NCBI GenBank assembly: GCA_000437595.1
Contig: FR899903.1
Span: 1 to 23,613, forward strand
Direction of reading: 5' to 3'
DNA: 23,613 bases
Origin: Faecalibacterium sp. CAG:74
GTDB taxonomy: Bacteria; Bacillota; Clostridia; Christensenellales; Aristaeellaceae
Part shown: positions 8,124 through 17,002 of the stretch, piece by piece
Position numbering within the stretch: the first letter of the stretch is position 1
Layout: every line of letters starts with the position of its first letter
Made by a program: the position numbers and the translations under genes
Notes under the pieces: model-generated
Databases searched by the model: none
Told to the model about the DNA's origin: nothing
The model's input: the letters and a program-made list of their open reading frames with translations, nothing else

Positions 8124-8984
8124 GTGCGTACTGCCAAGGAATACCGCCGAATCGCGTGGAACGCCATCCGCCCACACTGGCGCGTTATGCTGCTGATTTC
8201 CCTCGCTGCGGTTCTGCCGCAGCTCATCGAGTTCTTCCTGCAATTGCTCTTCGGGCTGATTCCGCCGATAGACATGCAGTTTTGGTTCAGCGACCCCAGC
8301 CGCTTTCTGGCAGCCTACGATGCGTTCGTCGTGCAGACGCTCGCGCCGAATCTGCTCTTGAACGTGCTGTTCAACTGTCTGTCCGTACCGCTGACGCTGG
8401 GGCTGATTGGCGCGGCACAGCGGCTTCTGCGCGGGGAAGATGTGCAGGCGCGCCATTCGCTGACGTATGTTCCTTATTCGCTCCGCGCGATTGGGCTGGA
8501 AATCCGTATTGTACTCTACGCTTTCTGGCCGCTGCTGGCTCTCGCGGCCGTCACACTCGTCTTGCTGCTTATCTTCCATTCGCACGGCGTTTACCAGCTT
8601 TTCCGCCTTGCCTCGCTTGCGGCGATTGCTTTCGGGGTCACGCGGCTGTATTCGATGGCAGCGGCGAAATACCTGATGGCGAAAAAACCTACCCTGCGCG
8701 TGTCCGACCTCATGGAAACAAGCCGCACTATCATGGAAGACAGGCGGTTGAACCTCTTCCTGCTGGAATTGTCGTTCGCCGGGTGGTGGCTGCCAATGAT
8801 CCTCGTCTGCGCGGCGGTGCTCTTGCTGGTGGGCTACAACGCCTATGTCGTCTGCGTCCTCCTGCTGCCGGTGTTCGTGCGGGCGTACATGGTCACCGCG
8901 CGCGCCGCTTTTGTGGATGATTGGGTCGGCAACCTCGTTTCCTCGGCGGATGACACTGCATCCATCACCCCAAAGTCCATATAA
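8124..8984 (+). CDS. DUF975 family integral membrane protein, paralogue A
   Basis: 286 residues with about six hydrophobic segments (near 21-45, 78-97, 127-150, 160-175, 220-236 and 240-256). The cytoplasmic core, AKKPTLRVSDLMETSRTIM (186-204) running into LFLLELSFAGWW (211-222), matches the DUF975 pattern of NPxxSxxEIxxxSRxLMxGN followed by LELSFIGW. The function of this family is not known. The start is GTG at 8124, with AAAGGAG (8108-8114) nine bases upstream. A close paralogue follows 32 bases after the stop, and the two align from the first residue (MRTAKEYRRIAW against MHTSKEYRQTAW), which supports the chosen starts. They arose by tandem duplication and may form a heteromer. Confidence 0.8.
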   Translation: MRTAKEYRRIAWNAIRPHWRVMLLISLAAVLPQLIEFFLQLLFGLIPPIDMQFWFSDPSRFLAAYDAFVVQTLAPNLLLNVLFNCLSVPLTLGLIGAAQRLLRGEDVQARHSLTYVPYSLRAIGLEIRIVLYAFWPLLALAAVTLVLLLIFHSHGVYQLFRLASLAAIAFGVTRLYSMAAAKYLMAKKPTLRVSDLMETSRTIMEDRRLNLFLLELSFAGWWLPMILVCAAVLLLVGYNAYVVCVLLLPVFVRAYMVTARAAFVDDWVGNLVSSADDTASITPKSI

Positions 8985-9002
8985 ACCCCAAAGTCCATAT
9001 AA
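8967..9002 (+). repeat. 18-base exact tandem duplication at the stop codon
   Basis: ACCCCAAAGTCCATATAA occurs at 8967-8984 and again at 8985-9002. The first unit encodes the last residues TPKSI plus the stop; the second is a noncoding copy just before the next ribosome site. It looks like a recent slippage duplication. Confidence 0.85.
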
Positions 9003-9016
9003 AAGGAGAAATGCTT

Positions 9017-9880
9017 ATGCACACCTCGAAAGAATATCGCCAAACCGCTTGGTCTGCCATCAAGCCTGTTCTGCCCATAATGCTGCTGATTTTCCTCGTG
9101 GCGAGCCTTCCGCAGCTTATCTTCATGTTTATCCAAACCGCCTTCGGGCTAATGCCGCCGATGGATACGGACTTGCTTCTCAGCGACCCGGATGCTTTTG
9201 TGGCGGCTTACAGCGCCTTCATGTCGTCGAGCAAGGGGATCACTTATTCGCTGCTGAACCTGCTGTTTACGCTGATGACCATTCCGCTGACGCTGGGCAC
9301 TATCGGCGCGGCACAGCGTATTCTCCGCGGCGAGGACGTGCTGGTGCGCCATTCGCTGGCGTATATTCCCTATACCTTCCGCGCGATTTGGCTGCAGATC
9401 TGCACGGCGTTCTACGCCTTCTGGCCGATGCTGCTGGCGTATGTGGTGGCGATTCCAGTGCTGCTGACCGTGTCGTCGCCCGATATCATGCTGCTCACCG
9501 CCATTCTGTTTTTCATCGCGGTGATTGCGACGCTGGTGTTCGCCATTATGCGCACCTACTTAATGGTAGCCTCCGACTACCTGCTGGCACGCAACCCGAA
9601 CACGAGCGTCTCGGAGATTATGCGCACCAGCCGCACCATCATGAAGGGCAACCGCATGAATTTCTTCCTGCTGGAATTATCTTTCATCGGTTGGAGTCTG
9701 CTGATTGCCGTGCTTGATTCGGCCGTGCTGACGATGGCGGGCTACACGCTTGCAAACATCTGCTCCATGCTGCTGTCGCTGTTCCTCGGCGTGTACATGA
9801 CCACCGCTAAAGCTGCGTTTGTCAACGATTTGACCGACGCCGCGCCTTCGGATAACGCAAGCGGCAAAATGACGGAATAA
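9017..9880 (+). CDS. DUF975 family integral membrane protein, paralogue B
   Basis: 287 residues, with the same membrane layout as the upstream paralogue. The DUF975 core is clearer here: NPNTSVSEIMRTSRTIMKGN (193-212) and FFLLELSFIGW (216-226). The start at 9017 is preferred over ATG 9011 because AGGAG at 9004-9008 is only 2 bases from the first but 8 from the second, and because the paralogue aligns from that Met. The gene is probably in one transcript with paralogue A and ends at a strong terminator. No biochemical function is known for the family. The C-terminal tail is short and polar. Confidence 0.8.
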   Translation: MHTSKEYRQTAWSAIKPVLPIMLLIFLVASLPQLIFMFIQTAFGLMPPMDTDLLLSDPDAFVAAYSAFMSSSKGITYSLLNLLFTLMTIPLTLGTIGAAQRILRGEDVLVRHSLAYIPYTFRAIWLQICTAFYAFWPMLLAYVVAIPVLLTVSSPDIMLLTAILFFIAVIATLVFAIMRTYLMVASDYLLARNPNTSVSEIMRTSRTIMKGNRMNFFLLELSFIGWSLLIAVLDSAVLTMAGYTLANICSMLLSLFLGVYMTTAKAAFVNDLTDAAPSDNASGKMTE

Positions 9881-9904
9881 AAATTGCATCATGCAAGTCA
9901 TTTT

Positions 9905-9938
9905 CCCCGGCATCGCGAGGTGTCGGGGATATTTTTTT
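9905..9938 (+). terminator. Rho-independent terminator after the DUF975 pair
   Basis: CCCCGGCA (9905-9912) pairs with TGTCGGGG (9921-9928, one G-T pair), followed by atATTTTTTT. It lies 25 bases past the stop codon. Confidence 0.85.
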
Positions 9939-9987
9939 GCATTTTGCAGGAAAGCCGCAATTTTATGCATTTTTATCGTTTTTCCTA

Positions 9988-10016
9988 TTGCATTTTCGAT
10001 GTAAACAGGATATAAT
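9988..10016 (+). promoter_or_regulatory. Sigma-A promoter of the aminotransferase
   Basis: A -35 TTGCAT (9988-9993), a 17-base spacer and a perfect -10 TATAAT (10011-10016). The predicted leader is about 105 bases. Confidence 0.7.
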
Positions 10017-10042
10017 TAATTTGTTGTGAGCATTCACGCACC

Positions 10043-10092
10043 ATCCGCCGTATCCGTTTCAATGAGGAAACGGATGAAAAAGCACTGCGGAT
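10043..10092 (+). promoter_or_regulatory. Stem-loop in the aminotransferase leader
   Basis: ATCCGTTTC (10052-10060) pairs perfectly with GAAACGGAT (10067-10075) across a six-base loop, and an outer ATCCGC (10043-10048) pairs with GCGGAT (10087-10092). It lies between the predicted transcription start and the ribosome site at 10119. I do not recognise it as a known riboswitch. No T-run follows. Confidence 0.45.
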
Positions 10093-10131
10093 TGCATTTC
10101 ATATTACTTGTTATTGCAGGAGGTAATCCTT

Positions 10132-11331
10132 ATGGCGCTTACGATTTCTCACCGTTGTCAGAACATCGCTCCCTCCCCGACGCTGGCGATTGACGCGCGG
10201 GCGAAGGAAATGAAGGCCGCGGGCGTGGACGTCATCGGCTTCGGCGCGGGCGAACCCGACTTTCCGACCCCCGCATACATCTGCGACGCCGCGAAAGAGG
10301 CGCTGGACAAGGGCATGACCCGCTATACCCCCGCTGCCGGCACGGTTGCGCTGCGTCAGGCGATTTGCGACAAGCTGGAGCGTGACAACCATCTGCATTA
10401 TACGCCATCGGACATTATCGTTTCCTCCGGCGCGAAGCACAGCCTGTACACCATCTTCCAGTGCATCCTCGACCCCGGCGACGAAGTGCTGATTCCCACG
10501 CCCTGCTGGGTGTCGTATCCCGAAATGGTGCGCATGGCGGGCGGCGTGCCGGTGTTCATCCCGTCGGATGAGCGCAATAACTTTATTCCCACCAGCCACG
10601 ATATCGCCGCGCGCGTCACCCGCCGTACCAAGGCGATTATCCTCACCAGCCCGTCGAACCCGAACGGCTCCGTCTGGTCGCGCGAGCAGCTGCAATTCGT
10701 TGCTGACCTCGCCGTCAGCCACCCGTTCTACGTCGTCAGCGACGAAATCTATGAAAAGCTGATTTACGACGGGCAGAAGCACGTTTCTATCGCCGAGCTG
10801 GGCGAAGCTATCAAGAACCAGACGTTCGTGGTCAACGGCATGTCCAAGGCATATGCCATGACCGGCTGGCGCATCGGCTACGTCGCGGGTCCGCGCGTCG
10901 AGATTTGCGCCATGACAAGTTTCCAGTCCCACGCGACATCCAACGCGAACTCCATCGCGCAGTACGCCGCCATGAAGGCGCTGCAGGGCGATCCGCAGTG
11001 CGTGACGGACATGGTGGCGCAGTTTGAGGCGCGCCGCAACGCAATGGTGGAGAAAATCAACAGCATTCCGGGCTTGAGCTGCATGAAGCCGCAGGGTGCG
11101 TTCTACATCATGCTGAACATCACGGGCGTGATGGGCAAGACGTACAACGGGCGCGTTATTGACAGCAGCCAGACATTCGCGGAGCTGCTGCTGGCGGACA
11201 AGCACGTCGCCGTTGTGCCGGGCAATGCCTTTGAGGCAGAGGGCTTCTGCCGTTTGAGCTACGCTGTGGCAATGGAAAGCTGCATGGAGGGTCTGCGCCG
11301 CATCGAGGAGTTTGTCAGCGAATTGAAATAA
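10132..11331 (+). CDS. PLP-dependent class I aminotransferase (aspartate aminotransferase-like)
   Basis: 399 residues, normal for subgroup Ib aspartate aminotransferases. The pyridoxal phosphate Lys239 is in GMSKAYAMTGWRIGY. Also seen are Asn176 in SPSNPNG, Asp204 and Tyr207 in VVSDEIYEK, Arg247, and the substrate carboxylate Arg374 in FCRLSY. It should transfer amino groups between aspartate or another amino acid and 2-oxoglutarate in the cytoplasm; the exact donor cannot be fixed from the sequence. The start at 10132 follows CAGGAGG with good spacing; a TTG eight codons upstream is in frame but lies before this ribosome site. It has its own promoter and terminator. The next gene may make citrate, so the pair could serve glutamate/aspartate metabolism. 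Confidence 0.9.
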   Translation: MALTISHRCQNIAPSPTLAIDARAKEMKAAGVDVIGFGAGEPDFPTPAYICDAAKEALDKGMTRYTPAAGTVALRQAICDKLERDNHLHYTPSDIIVSSGAKHSLYTIFQCILDPGDEVLIPTPCWVSYPEMVRMAGGVPVFIPSDERNNFIPTSHDIAARVTRRTKAIILTSPSNPNGSVWSREQLQFVADLAVSHPFYVVSDEIYEKLIYDGQKHVSIAELGEAIKNQTFVVNGMSKAYAMTGWRIGYVAGPRVEICAMTSFQSHATSNANSIAQYAAMKALQGDPQCVTDMVAQFEARRNAMVEKINSIPGLSCMKPQGAFYIMLNITGVMGKTYNGRVIDSSQTFAELLLADKHVAVVPGNAFEAEGFCRLSYAVAMESCMEGLRRIEEFVSELK

Positions 11332-11360
11332 TCCATGCCGCAACGACGCGACAGTAAACC

Positions 11361-11393
11361 GAAAGGCAATACGTTCGCGTACTGCCTTTCTTT
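11361..11393 (+). terminator. Terminator hairpin after the aminotransferase
   Basis: GAAAGGCA-a-TACG-ttcg-CGTA-c-TGCCTTTC (11361-11390) forms a 12-pair stem with one internal mismatch and a stable TTCG loop, followed by TTTGC. The short T-run suggests partial read-through into the next gene is possible. Confidence 0.7.
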
Positions 11394-11434
11394 GCTATTA
11401 TCTATTGTATTTATGAAGAAGGAGGCGCATTTCC

Positions 11435-12829
11435 ATGCTCGAATTTGACAAGAAATCGAACCTGCTGATGACCAACCGCTATCAGTACAGCCTGCAAGAT
11501 GTCGCAGAGCCGAACCTTTATCGCGAACTGTACGACTATGAATCCATCCCGAAGGTCGCTTTCAACATGCGCCATGTGCCGGAAAACATGCCGGACGAAA
11601 TCTGGATGACCGATACCACCTTCCGTGACGGTCAGCAGTCTGTCAGCCCGTTCACGGTCGAGCAGATTGTCCACCTGTATTCGCTGATGCACCGTTTGGG
11701 CGGCCCGAAGGGATTGATTCGCCAGTCCGAATTCTTTCTGTACACCGATAAGGACAAGAAAGCGCTCCATGCCTGCCAGGATCTCGGCTACGATTTCCCC
11801 GAAATCACGACGTGGATTCGCGCCAACGAGAAGGACTTCGAGCTGGTCAAGCAGGCAGGCGTGAAGGAAACGGGCATCCTCGTCTCCTGCTCGGACTACC
11901 ACATCTTCAAGAAGATGCACCTGACGCGCAAACAGGCGATGGACAAGTATCTGGGCATCGTCAAGGCTGCACTTGACCGCGGCATCCGCCCGCGCTGCCA
12001 CTTCGAGGACATCACCCGTGCTGATTTCTACGGCTTCGTCCTTCCCTTCGCCGAAGAATTGATGTACCTGTCCGAGGAATCCGGGCTGCCGATTAAGATT
12101 CGCGCCTGCGACACGATGGGCTACGGCGTGCATTACTACGGCGCTGCCTTGCCGCGTTCCGTCCCCGGCATCATCTACGGTCTGCACCACTACGCGCGCG
12201 TGCCGTCGGAACAGCTGGAGTGGCACGGTCACAACGACTTCTACAAGGTCGTCAGCAACGCGGGTACGGCGTGGATGTACGGCTGCTCGTCGGTCAACTG
12301 CTCGCTGCTGGGCATCGGCGAACGCACGGGCAACTGCCCGCTGGAAGCCATGGCGATTGAGTACGCCTCCCTGCGCGGCACGCTCGACGGCATGGACTTG
12401 ACCGCCGTGACCGAAATCGCCGAGTACATGGAGCGCGAAATCGGCATCGAAATCAGCCCGCGTCAGCCGTTTGTCGGCCGCCACTTCAACGTCACCCGCG
12501 CGGGCATCCATGCCGACGGTCTGCTGAAGGACGAAGAAATCTACAACATTTTCGACACGGCGAAGATTCTGAACCGTCCGGCGCTTGTCGCGGTGGATGC
12601 AACCTCCGGCACGGCAGGCGTGGCGCACTGGCTGAACAGCTACTTCCGCCTGAAGGGCGACGAGGTCATTCCGAAGACCGACCCGCTGGTCACGACGCTG
12701 CGCGACTTGGTCGCCGAACTGTACGCGCAGGGCCGCAACACGGTCATGGGCGACGAAGAATTGGAGATTATGGTGCGCACGATTGACACGGAACGGTATG
12801 AGCATCTGCTGTTCCATAAGAGCCACTGA
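11435..12829 (+). CDS. DRE-TIM metallolyase, probable Re-citrate synthase
   Basis: 464 residues of the isopropylmalate/homocitrate synthase superfamily. TTFRDGQQ (61-68) is the DRE-type metal and base motif, WHGHNDF (263-269) carries the two metal-binding His, GERTGN (295-300) is the usual glycine-rich strand, and RAGIHADG (355-362) is a synthase signature. From memory, segments such as DAVEPNLYRE-like, IRQSEFFLY, ETGILVSCSDYHIF and PRCHFEDITRAD resemble the clostridial group containing the Clostridium kluyveri Re-citrate synthase, rather than LeuA. Members of this group condense oxaloacetate and acetyl-CoA, giving citrate and then glutamate in anaerobes lacking the Si enzyme. It lacks the long C-terminal LeuA regulatory domain. 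Isopropylmalate, citramalate or homocitrate synthase remain alternatives. AAGGAGG (11419-11425) lies 9 bases before the ATG. Confidence 0.65.
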   Translation: MLEFDKKSNLLMTNRYQYSLQDVAEPNLYRELYDYESIPKVAFNMRHVPENMPDEIWMTDTTFRDGQQSVSPFTVEQIVHLYSLMHRLGGPKGLIRQSEFFLYTDKDKKALHACQDLGYDFPEITTWIRANEKDFELVKQAGVKETGILVSCSDYHIFKKMHLTRKQAMDKYLGIVKAALDRGIRPRCHFEDITRADFYGFVLPFAEELMYLSEESGLPIKIRACDTMGYGVHYYGAALPRSVPGIIYGLHHYARVPSEQLEWHGHNDFYKVVSNAGTAWMYGCSSVNCSLLGIGERTGNCPLEAMAIEYASLRGTLDGMDLTAVTEIAEYMEREIGIEISPRQPFVGRHFNVTRAGIHADGLLKDEEIYNIFDTAKILNRPALVAVDATSGTAGVAHWLNSYFRLKGDEVIPKTDPLVTTLRDLVAELYAQGRNTVMGDEELEIMVRTIDTERYEHLLFHKSH

Positions 12830-12836
12830 TATGGAG

Positions 12837-12874
12837 AGAGCCGGACAGAATGGAAGCTGTCCGGCTCTTTATTA
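12837..12874 (+). terminator. Rho-independent terminator after the Re-citrate synthase-like gene
   Basis: A perfect 12-base-pair stem, AGAGCCGGACAG (12837-12848) with CTGTCCGGCTCT (12857-12868), followed by TTATTAT. It lies seven bases past the stop codon. The opposite strand has no T-run, so it probably does not end the leftward genes well. Confidence 0.85.
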
Positions 12875-12895
12875 TGCAATTGGTGTACTGTCCAG

Positions 12896-13221
12896 CTAAC
12901 ATCCATCCGGGCCAAGGTCGATTTTTTTGTTCCACACGGTTTCACTGTCCACATTCGGGTCAATATCCCACGAAACGCAGTGCCGGACATCAAGATAGAC
13001 ATGGCGGAAGTCCTGCCATGCGGCCAGGTGCTTGAACACACCGCCTGAATCACTGGATTCATGTCGAGTCGCCTGCATTCACCATTATCGAAACGAAGCA
13101 ACAGGGTATAATCCGGCTGCACCGAACGAATGATGCGGCGACCGTGGGCGAAATAGTCCGCAGTAATAGCAGAAATAATATGTCTATATTTTGAAATCGC
13201 TGTTTTGTTTTCGCACATCAT
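12896..13221 (-). pseudogene. DUF2442-family gene broken by a frameshift
   Basis: Two overlapping frames together give a DUF2442-like protein. The first reads IRSVQPDYTLLLRFDNGE and RRLDMNPVIQ; near 13042-13046 the continuation lies one frame over as GGVFKHLAAWQDFRHVYLDV, then WDIDPNVDSETVW and a stop at 12896-12898. One missing G after the Gln codon (CAG-GCG instead of CAG-GGC-G) explains it. After the TAG the frame reads LDSTPIA and stops at 12872, so the TAG may also replace a Tyr codon. Without the shift the product is about 108 residues. The start codon overlaps the stop of the nuclease gene (ATGA at 13218-13221), implying translational coupling. The family is small, of unknown role and often found beside DUF4160. 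The region is AT-rich. A sequencing error cannot be excluded. Confidence 0.7.
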
Positions 13222-14771
13222 GGAATACCTTTTCTACGCCGGTTTCCGCACACTTTATAGACTTGCAAAAACAAATCATCTTCCTGCATCTGCTCCCATG
13301 TGTAGTAACTGTTTTTCTTAAAGTCAGTTGTTTTTTCTGAGAGCCAGATTCCTTCTTGCGCGACCAGCATGATTCCTGATGCATTCAAACGATAAGCATA
13401 GGATATTGCTTGTCCAAAGTCAACATGAAGTTGCTTATCATTGGAAATGCTCTTCTTGGCTTCCACAATCCAATACCCTTTTTCATAATTTGGTGTAAAT
13501 TGCGGCAGAATTACATAATCAGGATACACGGTACTTCCGCGCCCCATTCGTAATGGCATTTGGCGCACATACTGCGCCCGCGTCCAGCCTAAACGTTCCA
13601 ATAATGGTTCAAGCAATTGCTTTTCTACATCACGTTCTATCCGGATTTCAGCATCAGCCGCTGTATAATGTTCCGTCAATTTGGGCAAGAAGGATGTATC
13701 ATTTCCTTTTGAGTCGAGACATTCCAATACCCTGTTATACTCACTTGGTTTTAGCGCTGTTCCGTTCATCCCCTGCATTTTAGCTTTCACCAGCGGAATT
13801 TTTCCAAGAATAGGATCGTCTCTTAGTTCACGAAATGTAAGCGGTTGAACATACACGGGTCTGCCAAAGTAGATGCACCGATAATACCAGAATAGCGGGT
13901 CAATAAAGCCGGGAGCGGTTGCCTGCCAAATTGATGTAAATGCACTCGTCGGTGTCCATTGATAAAGCAAAATCACATCTCCCGGTTGCGTTTCAGGATT
14001 CCCTTGCCATGCAAAACTATTCTCTTTGCATCCCTTACGCAGCCATTCATCTGCATCAGGCGGCGCCCCTATCACAAAAGCCGCGCTTGGCTCTGGAAGT
14101 TTCGGCCAAATCCAATTTGTTCCACCAACAAACTTGGGCGCAAAGTCATAGAGAAAGGCACACAGTTCCGCTGGACTCCAGCTTTGTTCTTCACGATAAG
14201 CCTTCAATATGGCATTAAGGTTGTAATAAAGTGCAAATCTGTCTTTATAAGCCCGACGACTTGGCAGTTCCGGAAGCTTGATTTCAAATGTTTCTGCAAT
14301 TGATGATAAAACATTATACAAGCGTGGAAAAAAATACGGAATCATATCGGGGCTTTCTGCATAATCTAAAACGCTAAAGTACACAATATTATCGCAAAAA
14401 ACATGAAAGATTTCTTTGTCAGTCACTTTTCCTATATCTTGAACTTCATTGTAGAGTAATTCGCTTAAAGTCTGCCACAGATTATTTGCTACTTGTTCAT
14501 AGTAGTCCGGATTGTTTCTCAAATTACTATCCTTGTCTGCTGACAATTCCTCGTTTTTTGATATTTCTTCCGACTCATTCAACGCTGAAATGGCGTCATC
14601 AATATCTATTGCGACATCATCTATCAATGCAGCATCAGGACAATACGCTTGCATCAAAGAGCGTATGAAAGCTGCAAATTTCTCTCTATCGCCTGTTTCA
14701 AAAGCAGTAAACCGCTCGACGATAGTTTGCCCGCCAGCTTGCAAATAAAGTGACCACAAGTAATGATTCAT
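13218..14771 (-). CDS. Putative EVE-like/HsdR_N-like nuclease
   Basis: 517 residues from the preferred start. Residues about 1-220 are unrecognised, mostly helical, with an acidic stretch around 45-85. Residues about 225-350 resemble a PUA/EVE-type domain: a W...QPGDVILLYQWTP strand followed by FIDPLFWYYRCIY and a conserved MQGMNG. Residues about 375-485 look like the HsdR N-terminal PD-(D/E)XK domain: VEKQLLEPLLERLGW, Asp418 (YPDYVILP), Glu437 and Lys439 (WIVEAKK), and Gln454/Tyr458 (QAISYAY). EVE domains are known to bind modified bases, so it may be a modification-dependent nuclease; this is inference. The start at 14771 is chosen because GGGTGAG lies about nine bases upstream; Met codons at 14777 and 14789 are alternatives. 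It is clearly AT-rich against its neighbours, suggesting transfer. It starts 25 bases after the HD gene, in the same direction, and its stop overlaps the DUF2442 start. Confidence 0.7.
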   Translation of the reverse strand: MNHYLWSLYLQAGGQTIVERFTAFETGDREKFAAFIRSLMQAYCPDAALIDDVAIDIDDAISALNESEEISKNEELSADKDSNLRNNPDYYEQVANNLWQTLSELLYNEVQDIGKVTDKEIFHVFCDNIVYFSVLDYAESPDMIPYFFPRLYNVLSSIAETFEIKLPELPSRRAYKDRFALYYNLNAILKAYREEQSWSPAELCAFLYDFAPKFVGGTNWIWPKLPEPSAAFVIGAPPDADEWLRKGCKENSFAWQGNPETQPGDVILLYQWTPTSAFTSIWQATAPGFIDPLFWYYRCIYFGRPVYVQPLTFRELRDDPILGKIPLVKAKMQGMNGTALKPSEYNRVLECLDSKGNDTSFLPKLTEHYTAADAEIRIERDVEKQLLEPLLERLGWTRAQYVRQMPLRMGRGSTVYPDYVILPQFTPNYEKGYWIVEAKKSISNDKQLHVDFGQAISYAYRLNASGIMLVAQEGIWLSEKTTDFKKNSYYTWEQMQEDDLFLQVYKVCGNRRRKGIP

Positions 14772-14796
14772 TTGCATATGCTCACCCATTCATTGC

Positions 14797-15326
14797 TTAC
14801 GAATTGCACTTCTTTTCCGTCAGCCTCTCCATCAGCCTCAACCCCATCTCCGTCCGGAAAATCTTCTCCCGTCCGCACTGAATCGCGTCCGCCTTCATCC
14901 CCTCTTCAATCATGTTGACGAGGAAGTCCGCTTCCAGCAGAATCCGCCAGTCCAGCGCATCCACGCCGTCAAGCGTGTGGTGGTGCGCAATCAGGAAGCA
15001 TACCCGTTCCGTCACATCCGGCGCGAAGCCGAGCGAATCCAGCATCTTCTGGGCTTCGGGCGGGCCGAGGCGCTCTTGCAGCTTGCCGCCGCACTGCCCG
15101 TACAGGCGCTCTGCTTCGCGGATGCCAATGTCGTGCGTCAGGGCAGCTGCTTCCAGCAGGAACAGCGTGTCCGCGTCCAGCTGCTCCGCAAGCCCGATTT
15201 GCCGCGCATAGGCGTGCACCTTCACGAAGTGGTTGATGCGCGCCGGGTCACCCGCGTAATAGTCGGTCATGGCGGAAAAGAGGTCGAACAGCTGCTGCGT
15301 CTGCCGCGCGGAATACACGGCGATGC

Positions 15327-15330
<4 letters not shown>
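14797..15330 (-). CDS. HD-domain phosphohydrolase
   Basis: 177 residues. Metal-binding residues of the HD superfamily are visible: His34 (INHFVKVHAYA), His66-Asp67 (ALTHDIGI), the His cluster 116-118 (IAHHHTLDG) and Asp135 (EADFLVN). The protein is a single small HD domain without a sensor or GGDEF partner. Such proteins hydrolyse phosphate esters, often of nucleotides; the substrate here is unknown. Its ATG overlaps the argH stop codon (ATGA at 15327-15330), so it is translationally coupled to argH and uses no separate ribosome site. Base composition matches argH, so the two form the native operon into which the AT-rich islet was added downstream. Confidence 0.85.
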
Positions 15331-16706
<1,376 letters not shown>

Positions 16707-16767
16707 TGCGTTCCTCCTGATGCGCGGGCAAGTCAACCGTCCGCGCGAAAAATTTCGATTCAAAAGT

Positions 16768-16796
16768 ATTGTACCGTGTTTCCCGGCGCGTGTAAA
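16768..16796 (-). promoter_or_regulatory. argH: Sigma-A promoter of argH
   Basis: Minus strand: -35 TTTACA (16796-16791), a 17-base spacer and -10 TACAAT (16773-16768), about 60 bases upstream of the argH start. I saw no clear ARG-box palindrome. Confidence 0.65.
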
Positions 16797-16902
16797 GTCC
16801 CGCGCGTGTATTTTCTGCGCACTTATCGCAGCTTGGAATGCTGTTTCACTGACATTTTCGTAATTTTCGACAATTTTCGTTAGGAATCATTCTCCTTTTT
16901 CA

Positions 16903-16931
16903 TTGACTTTTTGGTACGAAAACGTTATAAT
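16903..16931 (+). promoter_or_regulatory. Strong sigma-A promoter of the secreted repeat protein
   Basis: A -35 TTGACT (16903-16908), 17-base spacer and perfect -10 TATAAT (16926-16931). It is followed by a very strong ribosome site, AAAGGAGGAG, just before the start at 17003. This suggests high expression. The 296-base gap between argH and this gene holds the two divergent promoters and an AT-rich stretch, and nothing else recognisable. Confidence 0.8.
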
Positions 16932-17002
16932 TATAGCAAGCGTGCGTAATCTCTGCTGGAAACACGCACAAAATTCTCGCAAAACAAAGGAGGAGTCTTC
17001 CC

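Noticed and set aside
11411..12826. A 471-codon minus-strand frame opposite the Re-citrate synthase-like gene, and a similar 410-codon frame opposite the aminotransferase.
   Set aside because: Both are mirror frames of clear enzymes and show no family motifs.
12640..12895. Extension of the DUF2442 first frame into the Re-citrate synthase-like gene, giving a 193-residue protein.
   Set aside because: After the frameshift point the frame has no family similarity and is antisense to a real gene; the true continuation is in the other frame.
13036..13050. Programmed ribosomal frameshifting in the DUF2442 gene.
   Set aside because: There is no A6G-type or X XXY YYZ slippery heptamer at the junction (CAG GCG GTG), and a further stop follows, so a deletion or sequencing error is more likely.
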